In this document: positions 45,354 through 53,760 of the stretch, one piece after another | Layout of the letters: every line of letters begins with the position of its first letter | How positions within the stretch are numbered: position 1 is the first letter of the stretch | Assembly: GCF_018390695.1 (NCBI RefSeq) | Contig: NZ_JAHBGF010000010.1 | Coordinates: 124,001-188,000 of the forward strand | DNA: 64,000 nt | DNA from: Ancylobacter sonchi | GTDB lineage: Bacteria; Pseudomonadota; Alphaproteobacteria; Rhizobiales; Xanthobacteraceae | Reading direction: 5' to 3' | Notes under the pieces: model-generated | Databases searched by the model: none | The model's input: the letters and a program-made list of their open reading frames with translations, nothing else | Told to the model about the DNA's origin: nothing | Translations under genes and position numbers: made by a program

Positions 45354-46055
45354 ATGTCCTCCGCGATCCCCCACCCGGCCGGCCACGACGACGCGCTGCA
45401 TCGCCTGCGCGGCTATCTCGGCGGGCAGCAACTGGGCCTGAACGACCGGCTGCCGCCCGAGCGGGAATTATGCGTGCGGCTCGGCGTCAGCCGTGCCGAG
45501 CTCCGCAAGGCGATGGCGGTGCTCGAGGCCGAGGGGCAGGTCTGGCGTCATGTGGGGCGGGGAACGTTCATCGGCGCACGGCCGGTGCTGAATCTCGAGG
45601 ATGTGCAGTTTCTCGGCAGCGTCACCAGCCCGATGCAGATCCTGGAGGCGCGTGTCGCCATAGAGCCGGAGCTCGCGCGGCTGGCGGCGCTTCACGGCGT
45701 CGGATCTGATGTCCACGAGTTGCGGCTGTGCAACCGGCGCTGTCGGGAGGCCAAAAGCTGGCGGGTCTACGAATCGTGGGACAACCGCTTCCACTACGCG
45801 GTGGCCGCCGCCAGCAAGAACAAGCTGCTGATGACCCTGTTCGAGACGCTGAATGCTGTGCGCCGCACGTTGGTGTGGAAGACGCTGCGTGTCGGCAGTG
45901 CGCCGCCCGGCGACCATGTCAGCTTCTCCGAACATGACGCGTTGTGCGAGGCGATCATCCGGCACGACACGGCGGCGGCGGAGGAGGCGATGCATGCGCA
46001 TCTTGCCTCGGTTCGCCTGCGGCTGCTGCCGAGCAAGACCGGCGGGCGGCCATAG
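45354..46055 (+). CDS. GntR family regulator, FadR/FCD-type
   Basis: 233 residues. Winged helix with NDRLPPERELCVRLGVSRAELRKAMAVLEAEGQVWRHVGRGTFIG, then a helical effector domain (ILEARVAIEPELARLAA, WDNRFHYAVAAASKNKLLMTLF, SEHDALCEAIIRHDTAAAEEAMHAHL) with the FCD histidines. ATG 45354 has no clear ribosome binding site; the CCAAT-ATTGG dyad lies eight bases upstream, so repression could block both transcription and initiation. Probable targets are itself, the divergent DHP-decarboxylase-like gene, and the isomerase-GlcG and FAH-family genes. Confidence 0.88.
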   Translation: MSSAIPHPAGHDDALHRLRGYLGGQQLGLNDRLPPERELCVRLGVSRAELRKAMAVLEAEGQVWRHVGRGTFIGARPVLNLEDVQFLGSVTSPMQILEARVAIEPELARLAALHGVGSDVHELRLCNRRCREAKSWRVYESWDNRFHYAVAAASKNKLLMTLFETLNAVRRTLVWKTLRVGSAPPGDHVSFSEHDALCEAIIRHDTAAAEEAMHAHLASVRLRLLPSKTGGRP

Positions 46056-46070
46056 CTCTTGCGCCGAGGC

Positions 46071-47360
46071 TCAGGCGCCCGGGTCGGCCGCCAGTCCCGC
46101 CGCCTCGATGCCATGGACGGCCGCCGCTTCGTCATTGTCGCCGGTGTCGCCGGAAATGCCGACGGCGCCTATTACCCACCCCTGCGCGTCGCGGACGAGA
46201 ACGCCGCCCGGCACGGGCACCATGCGGCCCTCGGCGACGGCGGAAACCGCGGTGAAGAACATCGGAGCCTTGCCGGCCCGGCTGGCGAGCGTGCGGGAGC
46301 CGAAGCCGAAACCGAGCGTGCCGTACGCCTTCGCGAAAGCGATGTCGTAGCGCAGGATGCCGCACCCATCCTCGCGCTTGGCAACGACGAGATGGCCGCC
46401 GGCATCCAGAACCACGACGGTGAGCGGCTCGAGCGGCCGGGCGCGGGCGTCGGTGAGCGTGGCCTCGACGATGGCATTCGCCTGGGCAAGGGTGACGTTG
46501 GACATGCAAGGCTCCTCAAGCGGATTGACGAGGTTGGGGGCGGGGAGGCGGGCGAGCAGTGCCCGTGTCTTGAGGAGGCCTTCCGCCGCCACGTCGCGAG
46601 CCGGCCGATCCCACAGGGCCGGATTGGGCGCCTCATAGGAAAGGTAGCCCCGATAGCCGGTGGCGCGCAGCAGGCCGAACATCTCGTTCCAGTCGATGAC
46701 GCCGTCGCCGGGCGGCAGCCGATCGATCGGCCGGCGGACTCCGGATGCCGGCACCGGCGGTGCGTCGCTGTATTGGAAAGCGAAGATTTCTTCGCCTCGC
46801 ACGCCCTGTAGACTCCGGGCGCCCCCGCCGCTGCGGTGCAGATGGTAGGCGTCGAGAAGCATGCCGCAATGCGCGTGCCCGGCACCTTCGAGAATCTCGC
46901 GCAGGACGCCTGCATTGTTGACCAGCGGATGTTGCGAATTGAATTCGAGCGCCAGGCGCAGCCCGTGCTCGGCGACGATGTCGCCGGCGATGCGGGTGGC
47001 GTCGACGGCCTGCGCGACCGTTCCCGTCACCAGGCCGGGTGCGCTCATGATCAGGCCGCAGCCCAGTTCGACGGCGATCTCGCAGCTTTCGCGCAACACC
47101 GCGAACAGGCGGCGTTGCTCGTCGCCCTCGGCAAAGAACCAGCCATATTCGGTGCCGAGAATCCCGACGGGCATGCCCGAGGCGACGACGATGTCGACCG
47201 TCGCCTGTCGGCTCAGGCCGGCTTCGAAACATCGCTCGAAATCGAGCCGTCGCAACTCCACCGCGTCATAACCGGCGGAGCGTGCCGCCTGGAGCATGTC
47301 GTTCAGAGGGGTCGTGTCGGTGGTCCAGCTGTGCAGCGCCAGGCGAAAGCCGTTGCTCAT
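46071..47360 (-). CDS. in-frame fusion: sugar-phosphate isomerase/epimerase-like domain plus GlcG/HbpS domain
   Basis: 429 residues without a stop. Residues 1-280 are a TIM-barrel of the xylose isomerase-like / AP endonuclease 2 family (AARSAGYDAVELRRLDFER, GLRLALEFNSQHPL, HCGMLLDAYHLHRSGG, YRGYLSYEAPNP). From MSNVTLAQANAIVEATL (about 286) a full GlcG/HbpS (DUF336) domain follows, including VVVLDAGGHLVVAKREDG, PVPGGVLVRD and GAVGISGDTGDNDEA. The ATG at 46505 has its own GAGGAG seven bases upstream and would make a free 144-residue GlcG. So this may be two genes that lost the intervening stop, or a gene making both fused and free forms. Divergent from the FAH gene with a shared CCAAT-ATTGG site. 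Confidence 0.82.
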   Translation of the reverse strand: MSNGFRLALHSWTTDTTPLNDMLQAARSAGYDAVELRRLDFERCFEAGLSRQATVDIVVASGMPVGILGTEYGWFFAEGDEQRRLFAVLRESCEIAVELGCGLIMSAPGLVTGTVAQAVDATRIAGDIVAEHGLRLALEFNSQHPLVNNAGVLREILEGAGHAHCGMLLDAYHLHRSGGGARSLQGVRGEEIFAFQYSDAPPVPASGVRRPIDRLPPGDGVIDWNEMFGLLRATGYRGYLSYEAPNPALWDRPARDVAAEGLLKTRALLARLPAPNLVNPLEEPCMSNVTLAQANAIVEATLTDARARPLEPLTVVVLDAGGHLVVAKREDGCGILRYDIAFAKAYGTLGFGFGSRTLASRAGKAPMFFTAVSAVAEGRMVPVPGGVLVRDAQGWVIGAVGISGDTGDNDEAAAVHGIEAAGLAADPGA

Positions 47361-47433
47361 CGTTATGCCCCCGGCGGATGGAACGGGGCGATGATAGCTC
47401 CGCGGGGCGGCACCGGATGGGTTCGCACGAAAA

Positions 47434-47449
47434 CCAATTTAACTATTGG
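47434..47449. promoter_or_regulatory. operator candidate CCAAT-N6-ATTGG, site B
   Basis: CCAAT (47434-47438) and ATTGG (47445-47449), 74 bases before the isomerase-GlcG start and 82 before the FAH-family start. It has the same arms and spacing as site A at 45331, and an AT-rich spacer. Probably bound by the GntR protein encoded between the two sites. Confidence 0.6.
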
Positions 47450-47530
47450 GCGATCTCACCTTGTGCCAAGGACACTATGATCGGGAGCAGACGGGCGGCG
47501 TCATTGCCGCCTCGCGATCAGGGGAACATC

Positions 47531-48400
47531 ATGCAGCTTGCCACGTTCAGCCGCGGTGACGGCAGTTCTGGTGTCGGTATCGTCCAAGGGACGGAACTCG
47601 TGGCGCTACGCGATCTGCTGCCGGCCGCGCCGGACGATATGATTGCCGTCATCGAGCAATGGCCCGCTCTCCGCGGCCAGGTTGCCGATGCCCTTCCCGC
47701 CGCAGCTCCGCAGTCCCGCCGGCCGCTGTCGGAGGTTGCGTTGCTTCCGCCGGTACCCCGACCGGGCAAGGTCCTGTGCATCGGGCTCAACTACGCACTG
47801 CACGCCCGCGAAGGTGGCAATCCGATCCCGGACTATCCGGCCATTTTCGTCCGGGTGCAGTCGTCTCTTGTCGCGCCCGGTGCGCCGGTGCTGCGTCCGC
47901 GCGTATCCGACAAACTCGATTACGAATGCGAGCTGGCCATCGTCATAGGACGCCGGGCTCATGACGTGCCGGAGGCGGAGGCGCTGGACTATGTGTTCGG
48001 CTATACGATCATGAACGACGTCTCGGTTCGCGACTATCAGCGCAAGTCGACGCAATGGACCGCGGGCAAGAACTTCGATGGCACGGGGCCGCTCGGGCCG
48101 GTCATCGCGACGGCGGATGCGCTGCCTCCGGGTGCGCATGGTCTCGGCATCCGTACCCGCCTCAACGGGCAGACAATGCAGGAGAGCGATACGTCGGACA
48201 TGATCTTCAGCGTGGCGCGGCTTGTCTTTCTGCTGTCGGAGGTGATGACGCTAGAGCCGGGCGACATCATTGCCACCGGCACGCCCTCCGGCGTCGGCTA
48301 CGCCCGGAAGCCGCCCGTGTGGATGAAGCCGGGGGATCGGGTCGAAGTCGAGATCGACGCCATCGGCACGTTGAGCAACCCTGTCGCGGACAGTCAGTGA
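47531..48400 (+). CDS. fumarylacetoacetate hydrolase (FAH) family protein
   Basis: 289 residues from ATG 47531. Family blocks: KVLCIGLNYALHARE, DYECELAIVIGRRAHDV with the metal-binding glutamates, GYTIMNDVSVRDYQRKSTQWTAGKNFDGTGPLGP with the aspartate and lysine, and LEPGDIIATGTPSGVGY. Members hydrolyse or decarboxylate beta-diketo acids or isomerise aromatic ring-cleavage products. Its divergent partner, the isomerase-GlcG gene, and the shared dyad place it in the same pathway; the exact reaction is open. Confidence 0.9.
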   Translation: MQLATFSRGDGSSGVGIVQGTELVALRDLLPAAPDDMIAVIEQWPALRGQVADALPAAAPQSRRPLSEVALLPPVPRPGKVLCIGLNYALHAREGGNPIPDYPAIFVRVQSSLVAPGAPVLRPRVSDKLDYECELAIVIGRRAHDVPEAEALDYVFGYTIMNDVSVRDYQRKSTQWTAGKNFDGTGPLGPVIATADALPPGAHGLGIRTRLNGQTMQESDTSDMIFSVARLVFLLSEVMTLEPGDIIATGTPSGVGYARKPPVWMKPGDRVEVEIDAIGTLSNPVADSQ

Positions 48401-48592
48401 ACGTTGGCCATTGAAACGAAGGGGAGGCCAGGCGCCGATATCCAGCCGGTTTCCCCTCGTTTCCGACATGGAGCCCCTCCCGCATGGCGGTCACGCCGTC
48501 GAGCGCTTCGGCCATCTCCAGAGATGTCCTCGCGTGGCGCTTGACGAGTCCGGTCAGGGGCGACCGGGCCCGGGGGCGATGGCGGCGCTTAA

Positions 48593-48620
48593 CCGTGGAT
48601 GACGATGGGATCATCCACGG
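48593..48620. terminator. hairpin between convergent FAH and cyclase-family genes
   Basis: CCGTGGATGA (48593-48602) and TCATCCACGG (48611-48620) pair perfectly over an eight-base loop, 30 bases before the stop of the minus-strand gene. Lacks a T-tract, so a bidirectional barrier or rho-assisted terminator is more likely than a classical one. The rest of 48401-48592 shows no recognisable gene. Confidence 0.5.
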
Positions 48621-48649
48621 CAGGGAGGGCGCCGAGGCGGCCGCGCCGT

Positions 48650-49639
48650 TCAGCGTATGGCGATGGGGTTGATGGCAGAACCTACCGCCCCGGTGATCGG
48701 CAGCGCCGGTGCGACGAACATGAACTCGTAGGTGGCATCCTCAGCACAATCCTTCGCGAGCTCGTCCAGCTTGAAGATCTCGCCCATCGTCAGGCCCATG
48801 ATCGGGATGCAGATCCAGTGCCATGGCTGGTTGGCGTCGCTGGTCTCGTTCGGCCGGACCTCGACGCCCCATGTATCGGTGGCAACCGCCGCCACCTGCT
48901 TCTCCTGCAGCCAGTCGAGCGTTTCGAAGGCGAGGCCGGGAGCGTCTCCGCCGGGGTAGCCGTCCCAGCTGCCGGCCGCCCATTTCGCTTCCATATGGCC
49001 GGTACGGACCAGCAGGTAGTCGCCCTTCCGGACCTCGACGCCCTGGTCCGCGGCGCAGGCGCTCAATATGTCGTTGGTGATCGCGAAGCCATCTTCCAGC
49101 CAGTCCACGCCGAGGTGGCGGGCAATGTCGAGCAGCACGCCGCGTCCGACCATCTTCTCCTTGGTCTTCTCGATCCCGCATTTCGCGGCCCCGAAGGACG
49201 ACACTTCGCGGCAGTCATATCCGTTCCACATATAGTCATTGTAGAAGATGTGCCCGAGGCCGTCCCAGTGCGTGGCCGCCTGAAGCGGCAGCAGGACGAG
49301 GTCGTCGGCGGAGCGGATGCCGCGCTTGTCGAGCACGCCGGAATAGGCGTCGGTGCCGGTGCGCAGCATGGTGTGGACAGGGTTGAAGCGCCCCACCGGC
49401 GGAAACTTGGTCTTGCCGCCCTGCGGTCCGTTGTTGTCGAGATTGATCGCCAGCGAAAAGACTTTTCCCTTCCGCACCAGGCTGGCAGCGGAGATGATAT
49501 CGGCGGCGCTCGTATAGTTCAGCGTGCCGATCTCGTCGTTGGCACCCCACTTGTTCCAGTTCTTCAGCCGCTCGGCCGCTTCCCGGATGTCGTTCATCGT
49601 CAGATGGGTTTGGCTCGTGTGAACGGCGCTCGATGTCAT
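48650..49639 (-). CDS. cyclase-family (kynurenine formamidase-like) metal hydrolase
   Basis: 329 residues from ATG 49639, chosen because GGGAGG precedes it at normal spacing. The metal motif is QAATHWDGLGH, the THxDxxxH core of the cyclase/formamidase fold. Other family blocks are WNKWGANDEIGTLNYTSAADI, RKGDYLLVRTGHME and VAAVATDTWGVEVRPNE. These enzymes hydrolyse amides, lactones or ring systems. It is divergent from the BKACE gene, with a 10-bp palindrome between them. Confidence 0.88.
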   Translation of the reverse strand: MTSSAVHTSQTHLTMNDIREAAERLKNWNKWGANDEIGTLNYTSAADIISAASLVRKGKVFSLAINLDNNGPQGGKTKFPPVGRFNPVHTMLRTGTDAYSGVLDKRGIRSADDLVLLPLQAATHWDGLGHIFYNDYMWNGYDCREVSSFGAAKCGIEKTKEKMVGRGVLLDIARHLGVDWLEDGFAITNDILSACAADQGVEVRKGDYLLVRTGHMEAKWAAGSWDGYPGGDAPGLAFETLDWLQEKQVAAVATDTWGVEVRPNETSDANQPWHWICIPIMGLTMGEIFKLDELAKDCAEDATYEFMFVAPALPITGAVGSAINPIAIR

Positions 49640-49717
49640 CTGGCTTTCCTCCCAAGCGTGTTGGCCCGGCATGCGCCCGGCAAGCCACAAAACCGTAGCT
49701 GATCAGATTGACTAAAT

Positions 49718-49727
49718 CAAACGTTTG
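49718..49727. promoter_or_regulatory. 10-bp palindrome CAAACGTTTG in the divergent promoter
   Basis: Perfect palindrome in AT-rich DNA (49690-49735) between the divergent cyclase-family and BKACE genes. Nearby GATT-N5-AATC (49706-49718) adds a second weak dyad. Possible operator; the regulator is not evident and no other copy was found in the window. Confidence 0.35.
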
Positions 49728-49808
49728 TTTGTATTGATCGCTTGAGCAAGACTGTCGCAAGGTGGTCGGCCCAAGGAAAGTTTTTCAAGGCAACGGGGAG
49801 TGAGGGCG

Positions 49809-50684
49809 ATGGCAGCCAAGAGAATTATAAGTGTCGCGGTCACCGGCAACCAAACGACGCTGAAGCAACATCCCGGTCTTCCGTGTACTCCCAGGCAAAT
49901 CGCGGATGCCTGCATCGAATCCGCCAAGGCCGGTGCCGCGATTGCGCATATCCATGTGCGCTACGAAGATGGCCGGCCGAGCATGGAACTCGATCACTAC
50001 CGCGAGGTCGTCGATCGCATTCGCTCCTCCTCGACCGATGTGCTGATCAATCTCACCACCGGTCCCGGTCAGCGCTTCGTCCCCAGTCCGGACCAGCCGA
50101 GCGTGGCCGCTCCCGGCACGACGCTGGTGCACCCGCTGCGGCGCGTCGAGCACATCATTGCGCTCAAGCCCGACATCTGCAGCCTCGACCTCAACACCAT
50201 GTGGTCGGGCTCGGCCGTGGTCATCAACACGCCCACCAATGTGAAGATCATGGCGGAAGCGATCTATGAGGCCGGTACCAAGCCGGAGCTCGAAGTGTTC
50301 GACAGTGGCGATATCAATCTGGCTCTGGCGCTTCTGAAGGAGGGCGTGTTGAAGAGCCCGCCGCTGTTCCAGATCGTCACCGGTATTCAGTATGGTTTCG
50401 CTGGCACGCCGGAGTCGTTGTTCTATGCCCGCTCGCTCCTGCCGCCCGACGCGCAGTGGGCCGCCTTTGGCATAGGACGCATGGCTTTCCCGATGGTCGC
50501 GCAAGCCTATCTGCTCGGCGGTCATGTTCGCGTGGGGCTGGAGGACGCGATCAATATCCGCAAGGGGGAACTCGCCGCCAGCAATGCGCAGATGGTCGAG
50601 AAGGCGGTCCGCATTCTCGACGACCTCGGTGCCGAGATCGCCACCGTGGACGAGGCCCGCGATATTCTGGGTCTGAAGAAATAG
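49809..50684 (+). CDS. BKACE-family beta-keto acid cleavage enzyme (DUF849)
   Basis: 291 residues from ATG 49809. The Zn site is AHIHVRYEDGRPS, and LINLTTGPGQRF, CSLDLNTMW, PELEVFDSGDINLALALL and GGHVRVGLEDAINIRKGELA are family blocks of 3-keto-5-aminohexanoate cleavage protein and relatives. BKACEs condense a beta-keto acid with acetyl-CoA to give acetoacetate and a new CoA thioester. This fits the surrounding ring- and side-chain-degradation genes; the actual beta-keto acid is not predictable here. Confidence 0.92.
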   Translation: MAAKRIISVAVTGNQTTLKQHPGLPCTPRQIADACIESAKAGAAIAHIHVRYEDGRPSMELDHYREVVDRIRSSSTDVLINLTTGPGQRFVPSPDQPSVAAPGTTLVHPLRRVEHIIALKPDICSLDLNTMWSGSAVVINTPTNVKIMAEAIYEAGTKPELEVFDSGDINLALALLKEGVLKSPPLFQIVTGIQYGFAGTPESLFYARSLLPPDAQWAAFGIGRMAFPMVAQAYLLGGHVRVGLEDAINIRKGELAASNAQMVEKAVRILDDLGAEIATVDEARDILGLKK

Positions 50685-50702
50685 GGGGATCCGCCGGAAC
50701 GG

Positions 50703-50739
50703 GCCTGGAGCGTCGGGCCGACGGTCCGACGCTCCAGGC
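50703..50739. terminator. strong bidirectional hairpin between BKACE and MFS genes
   Basis: GCCTGGAGCGTCGG (50703-50716) pairs perfectly with CCGACGCTCCAGGC (50726-50739) over a nine-base loop. A 14-bp GC-rich stem placed 19 bases after the BKACE stop and in the 3' region of the convergent MFS gene is best explained as a shared terminator, although T-tracts are absent. Confidence 0.65.
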
Positions 50740-50853
50740 GGCGCGGGGGAGGGCGGTCTACACGTGGATCGGGGCGACGCTTGTCGCCCTGCCGCGGCGC
50801 CGGTCGCTCCCGGTCGAAGGCGGCGCTCCCGTGCAGCCTTCAACGAGAGGCGT

Positions 50854-52092
50854 TCAAGGCGGATCGCTTCCCGGCACTCCCATGAGAGTGGTTTTCAGCA
50901 TGGCGATGCCGAACAGGAAGATGATCGCACCGGCCATCAGCACGGCCACTTGAACCCCAACGAAGCCGGCGACTGTCGCCGATGCGGCGGCGCCGAGCTG
51001 CACGAGGCCCCGGTTCACCAAGAGGATCGACATCACCCTTCCGCGCATGGAGTTGGGGACGCGCATCTGCAGAATGGTGTTGTTCGAGGCGTTGTAAGCG
51101 ATCTGCATCGCGCCCACTCCAAGCAGGAGAAGGGGGGCGAGCCCGGCTGCGGAGTTGACGGCGAACCCGCATAACAGCGCGCCGAAGGCGATCAGAAAGC
51201 CCAGCATGGCGCGCCCGGAAGAGGCCAGCCGCGGCGAAGCCGCCAGTGTGAGGGCGCCGAGCACGGAGCCGGCCGCGGCGCTGGCGGTCAGCAATCCCAG
51301 CCCTTCCGGCCCGACGTTGAAGACGGTGTAGGCGAAGAGGGCGAGCAGGGTGAGATAGGGCTGGCCGAAGAAGGTGGGTACCAGCGCGATGAGAACCAGC
51401 AGCAGGATGGTTCTGTCCTCCCGGACATAGGTCACGCCCTCGACGATGCTCTGATGAAGCGAGCGGTCCGGAACCTTGCGCTCCGCCGAGGGGAACTTCA
51501 TGGCGGCGAGCGTCCAGATCACGACGATGAAGCTGAGGCCATTGAGAAGGAAGCAAGCTCCGGTGCCGAGCCAGGCGATGATGATTCCCGCTACTGCCGG
51601 TCCGACGATCTTGGTGACGTTGATGGTAAGGGAGTTCAGCGCGACCGCATTCGGCAGGTCATGAGCCGGCACCAGTTCGGGGATCAGCGAGTGCCGGGCC
51701 GGCAGATTTATCGAGATCACGATGCCGCGCGCCGTGGCGATCAGAAGTATCGCCGGGATGGAGGCGGTGTCGGTAAAGACCAGTCCGCTGAGAACGAACG
51801 CCAGCACCATGGCGGAGCTCTGTGTAACCATCATCAGGCGCCGGCGCTCCACCCGGTCGGCGAGCGCGCCTCCGACCAGCGTGAACACCAGGATCGGCAA
51901 TCCACGGCATAGATTGACAAGCGCGAGGTCGAACGGAGATCCGCTCGAACTGACCACCAGCCAGTTGAGGGCGACCTGGTCCATCCAGTCGCCGGTGTGG
52001 GAAAGCAGGGTTCCCGACCACAGGAGGCGATAATTTCGCTGCGACAGTGCCGAGAAAGTGCGCCTGAACCAGCGCACCACAAGCGACTTCAC
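50854..52092 (-). CDS. MFS transporter, EntS-like exporter type
   Basis: 412 residues with about 12 membrane helices. Starts SALSQRNYRLLWSGTLLSHTGDWMDQVALNWLVV, followed by the motif A-like GGALADRVERRRLMMVTQ; the second half has PEGLGLLTASAAAGSVLGAL and NSMRGRVMSILLVNRG. This is the pattern of the EntS/MFS_3 group. GTG 52092 is taken as the start, with GAGG upstream; longer frames run into unsupported sequence. Divergent from the second MFS gene, with HutC-type sites between, so it may belong to the same regulon. Confidence 0.85.
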   Translation of the reverse strand: MKSLVVRWFRRTFSALSQRNYRLLWSGTLLSHTGDWMDQVALNWLVVSSSGSPFDLALVNLCRGLPILVFTLVGGALADRVERRRLMMVTQSSAMVLAFVLSGLVFTDTASIPAILLIATARGIVISINLPARHSLIPELVPAHDLPNAVALNSLTINVTKIVGPAVAGIIIAWLGTGACFLLNGLSFIVVIWTLAAMKFPSAERKVPDRSLHQSIVEGVTYVREDRTILLLVLIALVPTFFGQPYLTLLALFAYTVFNVGPEGLGLLTASAAAGSVLGALTLAASPRLASSGRAMLGFLIAFGALLCGFAVNSAAGLAPLLLLGVGAMQIAYNASNNTILQMRVPNSMRGRVMSILLVNRGLVQLGAAASATVAGFVGVQVAVLMAGAIIFLFGIAMLKTTLMGVPGSDPP

Positions 52093-52239
52093 GGCATCTA
52101 CCTCATCATTCCCGGCGAGGCGTCGTCGATGGTTTCGACGACGCGCGAGGCGTGGCGGCCGACGGCGGAGCAACTGGCGCGGCGAGGGATGGCCGACGCA
52201 GCATGGTGCCGTAGCTCACCTCGCATAAGTTGGCATATT

Positions 52240-52249
52240 GTCTGGACTT
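52240..52249. promoter_or_regulatory. HutC-type GntR operator candidate, site 1
   Basis: TGTCTGGACT contains GT-C-TG-G-AC, which fits the HutC subfamily pattern GT-N-TA-N-AC except for the central purine. It lies 148 bases upstream of the minus-strand MFS start. Confidence 0.55.
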
Positions 52250-52428
52250 TTAAATCGGCGATGGTGAATTCGTCAACCGGAAACGCAGTGCGGTGCCAAT
52301 GGAGAGATGTCTGGGGCGCTTCCGGTGGTGGAACCTCTTGGTTGGTGCTTCACGCCGCTCGCAAGCTGACGGGCCCATCTCGATCATGGGGGGCAGATCC
52401 AAGGTGCGATTCTTTCTGACCCATCATT

Positions 52429-52438
52429 TGTCTGGACC
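52429..52438. promoter_or_regulatory. HutC-type GntR operator candidate, site 2
   Basis: TGTCTGGACC, the same core GTCTGGAC as site 1, 69 bases before the plus-strand MFS start. The pair could support cooperative repression across the divergent region. Confidence 0.55.
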
Positions 52439-52506
52439 TGTAGATCTGAGATTGCTACGTTTCGGGGCGCTGTCCTCACTAGGCGCTTCACCGGCCAGAA
52501 CTGCGA

Positions 52507-53760
52507 ATGCTCAAGCCTCCGGAACCGCGCCCGACCCGCCTGCGCATGATTCTTCCCATGGTTCCGTGCATTGCGGGCTATTTCTTTTCGTACTTCCTGA
52601 GAAACGCCAATCTGGCCACGGCGGACGGCATCAGCGCTTCGATGTCGCTGTCGACCTCGGTGATGGGTCTGCTCACCGCAGCCTATTTCTTGGCGGCAAC
52701 CTTCATCATTCTTCCGCTCGGCTTCTTACTCGATCGCTACGGTCCACGTGTCCTGCTGACCTCCGAGTTTCTGCTCTCGGGGACAGCTGCGCTGTTCTTT
52801 GCGCGCAGCGAAACGTTGCTCGAACTCATCATCTGGCGTGCCGTGATGGGCATCGGCATGTCCGGCGCGCTGATCACTGGCGTCACCGTCGTCGCGATGA
52901 CCATTCCTCCCCATCGGCGGGCGACCTGGAATGGCATCATTCTCGCGGGCGGTGGCCTTGGCATCATCGCCTCCGGCGCGCCCACGGTCGCTTTCGTCGC
53001 CGAATGGGGATGGCGGGCCCTGTTCCTGCTTGCCGGGACGGCATGTCTCATGGTGGCCTGTCTGGCCCTGGCCTTGCTCCCGCGGCGCTCCGCCTCCTCC
53101 ATCCATATGCGGCGGCGGAAGCTGAGAGACCTGAAGGAGGTCTATCGCAGCCCGTTGTTCCAAAGGCTCGCGCCGCTCTGCTCGCTCACCCTTGCATGCT
53201 TCTTCTCGCTCTCGGGGCTGTGGGCGATTCCGGTCATGCGGGACGTCGGAGGGTTGAGCCCGGCGGAAATTCCGCCCCTCGTTTTCGCCTATTCGGTCGC
53301 GTCCTTTGTCGGCCTTTTGCTGGCGGGCTCGCTGAGTGACTACCTGCAACGCCTTGGCGCTTCCGATCAGGCGGTGGTCGTGACGCTGGCGACGCTGCTG
53401 ATCGTGAGCCAGTCCATGCTGGTTCTGGGCTGGGGCGCGGGCTCCTATCCGCTCTGGATCGTCATCGGCTCCCTGGGAAATATCGGTACGCTGATCTATC
53501 CGATACTGACGCGTCACTTCGATGCGTCGCTGCTGGGCCGCGCTTTCAGCGCGTTCAGCCTTTTCAACTTCATAGGGACGTTCACCATCCAATCGTCATT
53601 CGGCATGGTGGTTGAGTTCGGGCAGCATGCGATGGGGAGCGACGACCCGACACGACCCTATCGCCTCGCTCTTGGCGCCATGGTGACGCTGCAGCTTGCG
53701 GCCTTGCTCTGGTATCACGCCCGCCGGCCGCGAATGGCCGCTGGTGATCTCGATGACTAG
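52507..53760 (+). CDS. MFS transporter, probable substrate importer of the catabolic cluster
   Basis: 417 residues, about 12 helices. GYFFSYFLRNANLATADGISASM in helix 1, the motif A-like GFLLDRYGPRVLLTSEFLLSG and the central charged loop RRSASSIHMRRRKLRDLKEVYRS are seen. Overall pattern is that of organic-acid/sugar-acid MFS permeases rather than drug exporters, though this is a soft call. It is driven by the promoter containing HutC-type site 2. Its TAG overlaps the stop of the convergent MR-family gene within the four bases CTAG. Confidence 0.85.
   Translation: MLKPPEPRPTRLRMILPMVPCIAGYFFSYFLRNANLATADGISASMSLSTSVMGLLTAAYFLAATFIILPLGFLLDRYGPRVLLTSEFLLSGTAALFFARSETLLELIIWRAVMGIGMSGALITGVTVVAMTIPPHRRATWNGIILAGGGLGIIASGAPTVAFVAEWGWRALFLLAGTACLMVACLALALLPRRSASSIHMRRRKLRDLKEVYRSPLFQRLAPLCSLTLACFFSLSGLWAIPVMRDVGGLSPAEIPPLVFAYSVASFVGLLLAGSLSDYLQRLGASDQAVVVTLATLLIVSQSMLVLGWGAGSYPLWIVIGSLGNIGTLIYPILTRHFDASLLGRAFSAFSLFNFIGTFTIQSSFGMVVEFGQHAMGSDDPTRPYRLALGAMVTLQLAALLWYHARRPRMAAGDLDD

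Larger units (their letters stand above)
52093..52506. other. 414-bp divergent regulatory gap with two HutC-type sites
   Basis: No convincing gene on either strand. The stretch holds two copies of TTGTCTGGAC (52239-52248 and 52428-52437), 189 bases apart. Local AT content rises around 52225-52270 and 52405-52460, as expected for two promoters facing the divergent MFS genes. Confidence 0.5.

Noticed and set aside
48411..48614. Small frames between the FAH and cyclase-family genes
   Set aside because: No family resemblance or ribosome binding site; the region contains a hairpin better read as a terminator.
52093..52506. Possible insertion-sequence or MITE remnant suggested by the repeated TTGTCTGGAC
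   Set aside because: The repeat is only the operator core found at three more sites; no terminal inverted repeats or target duplication seen.
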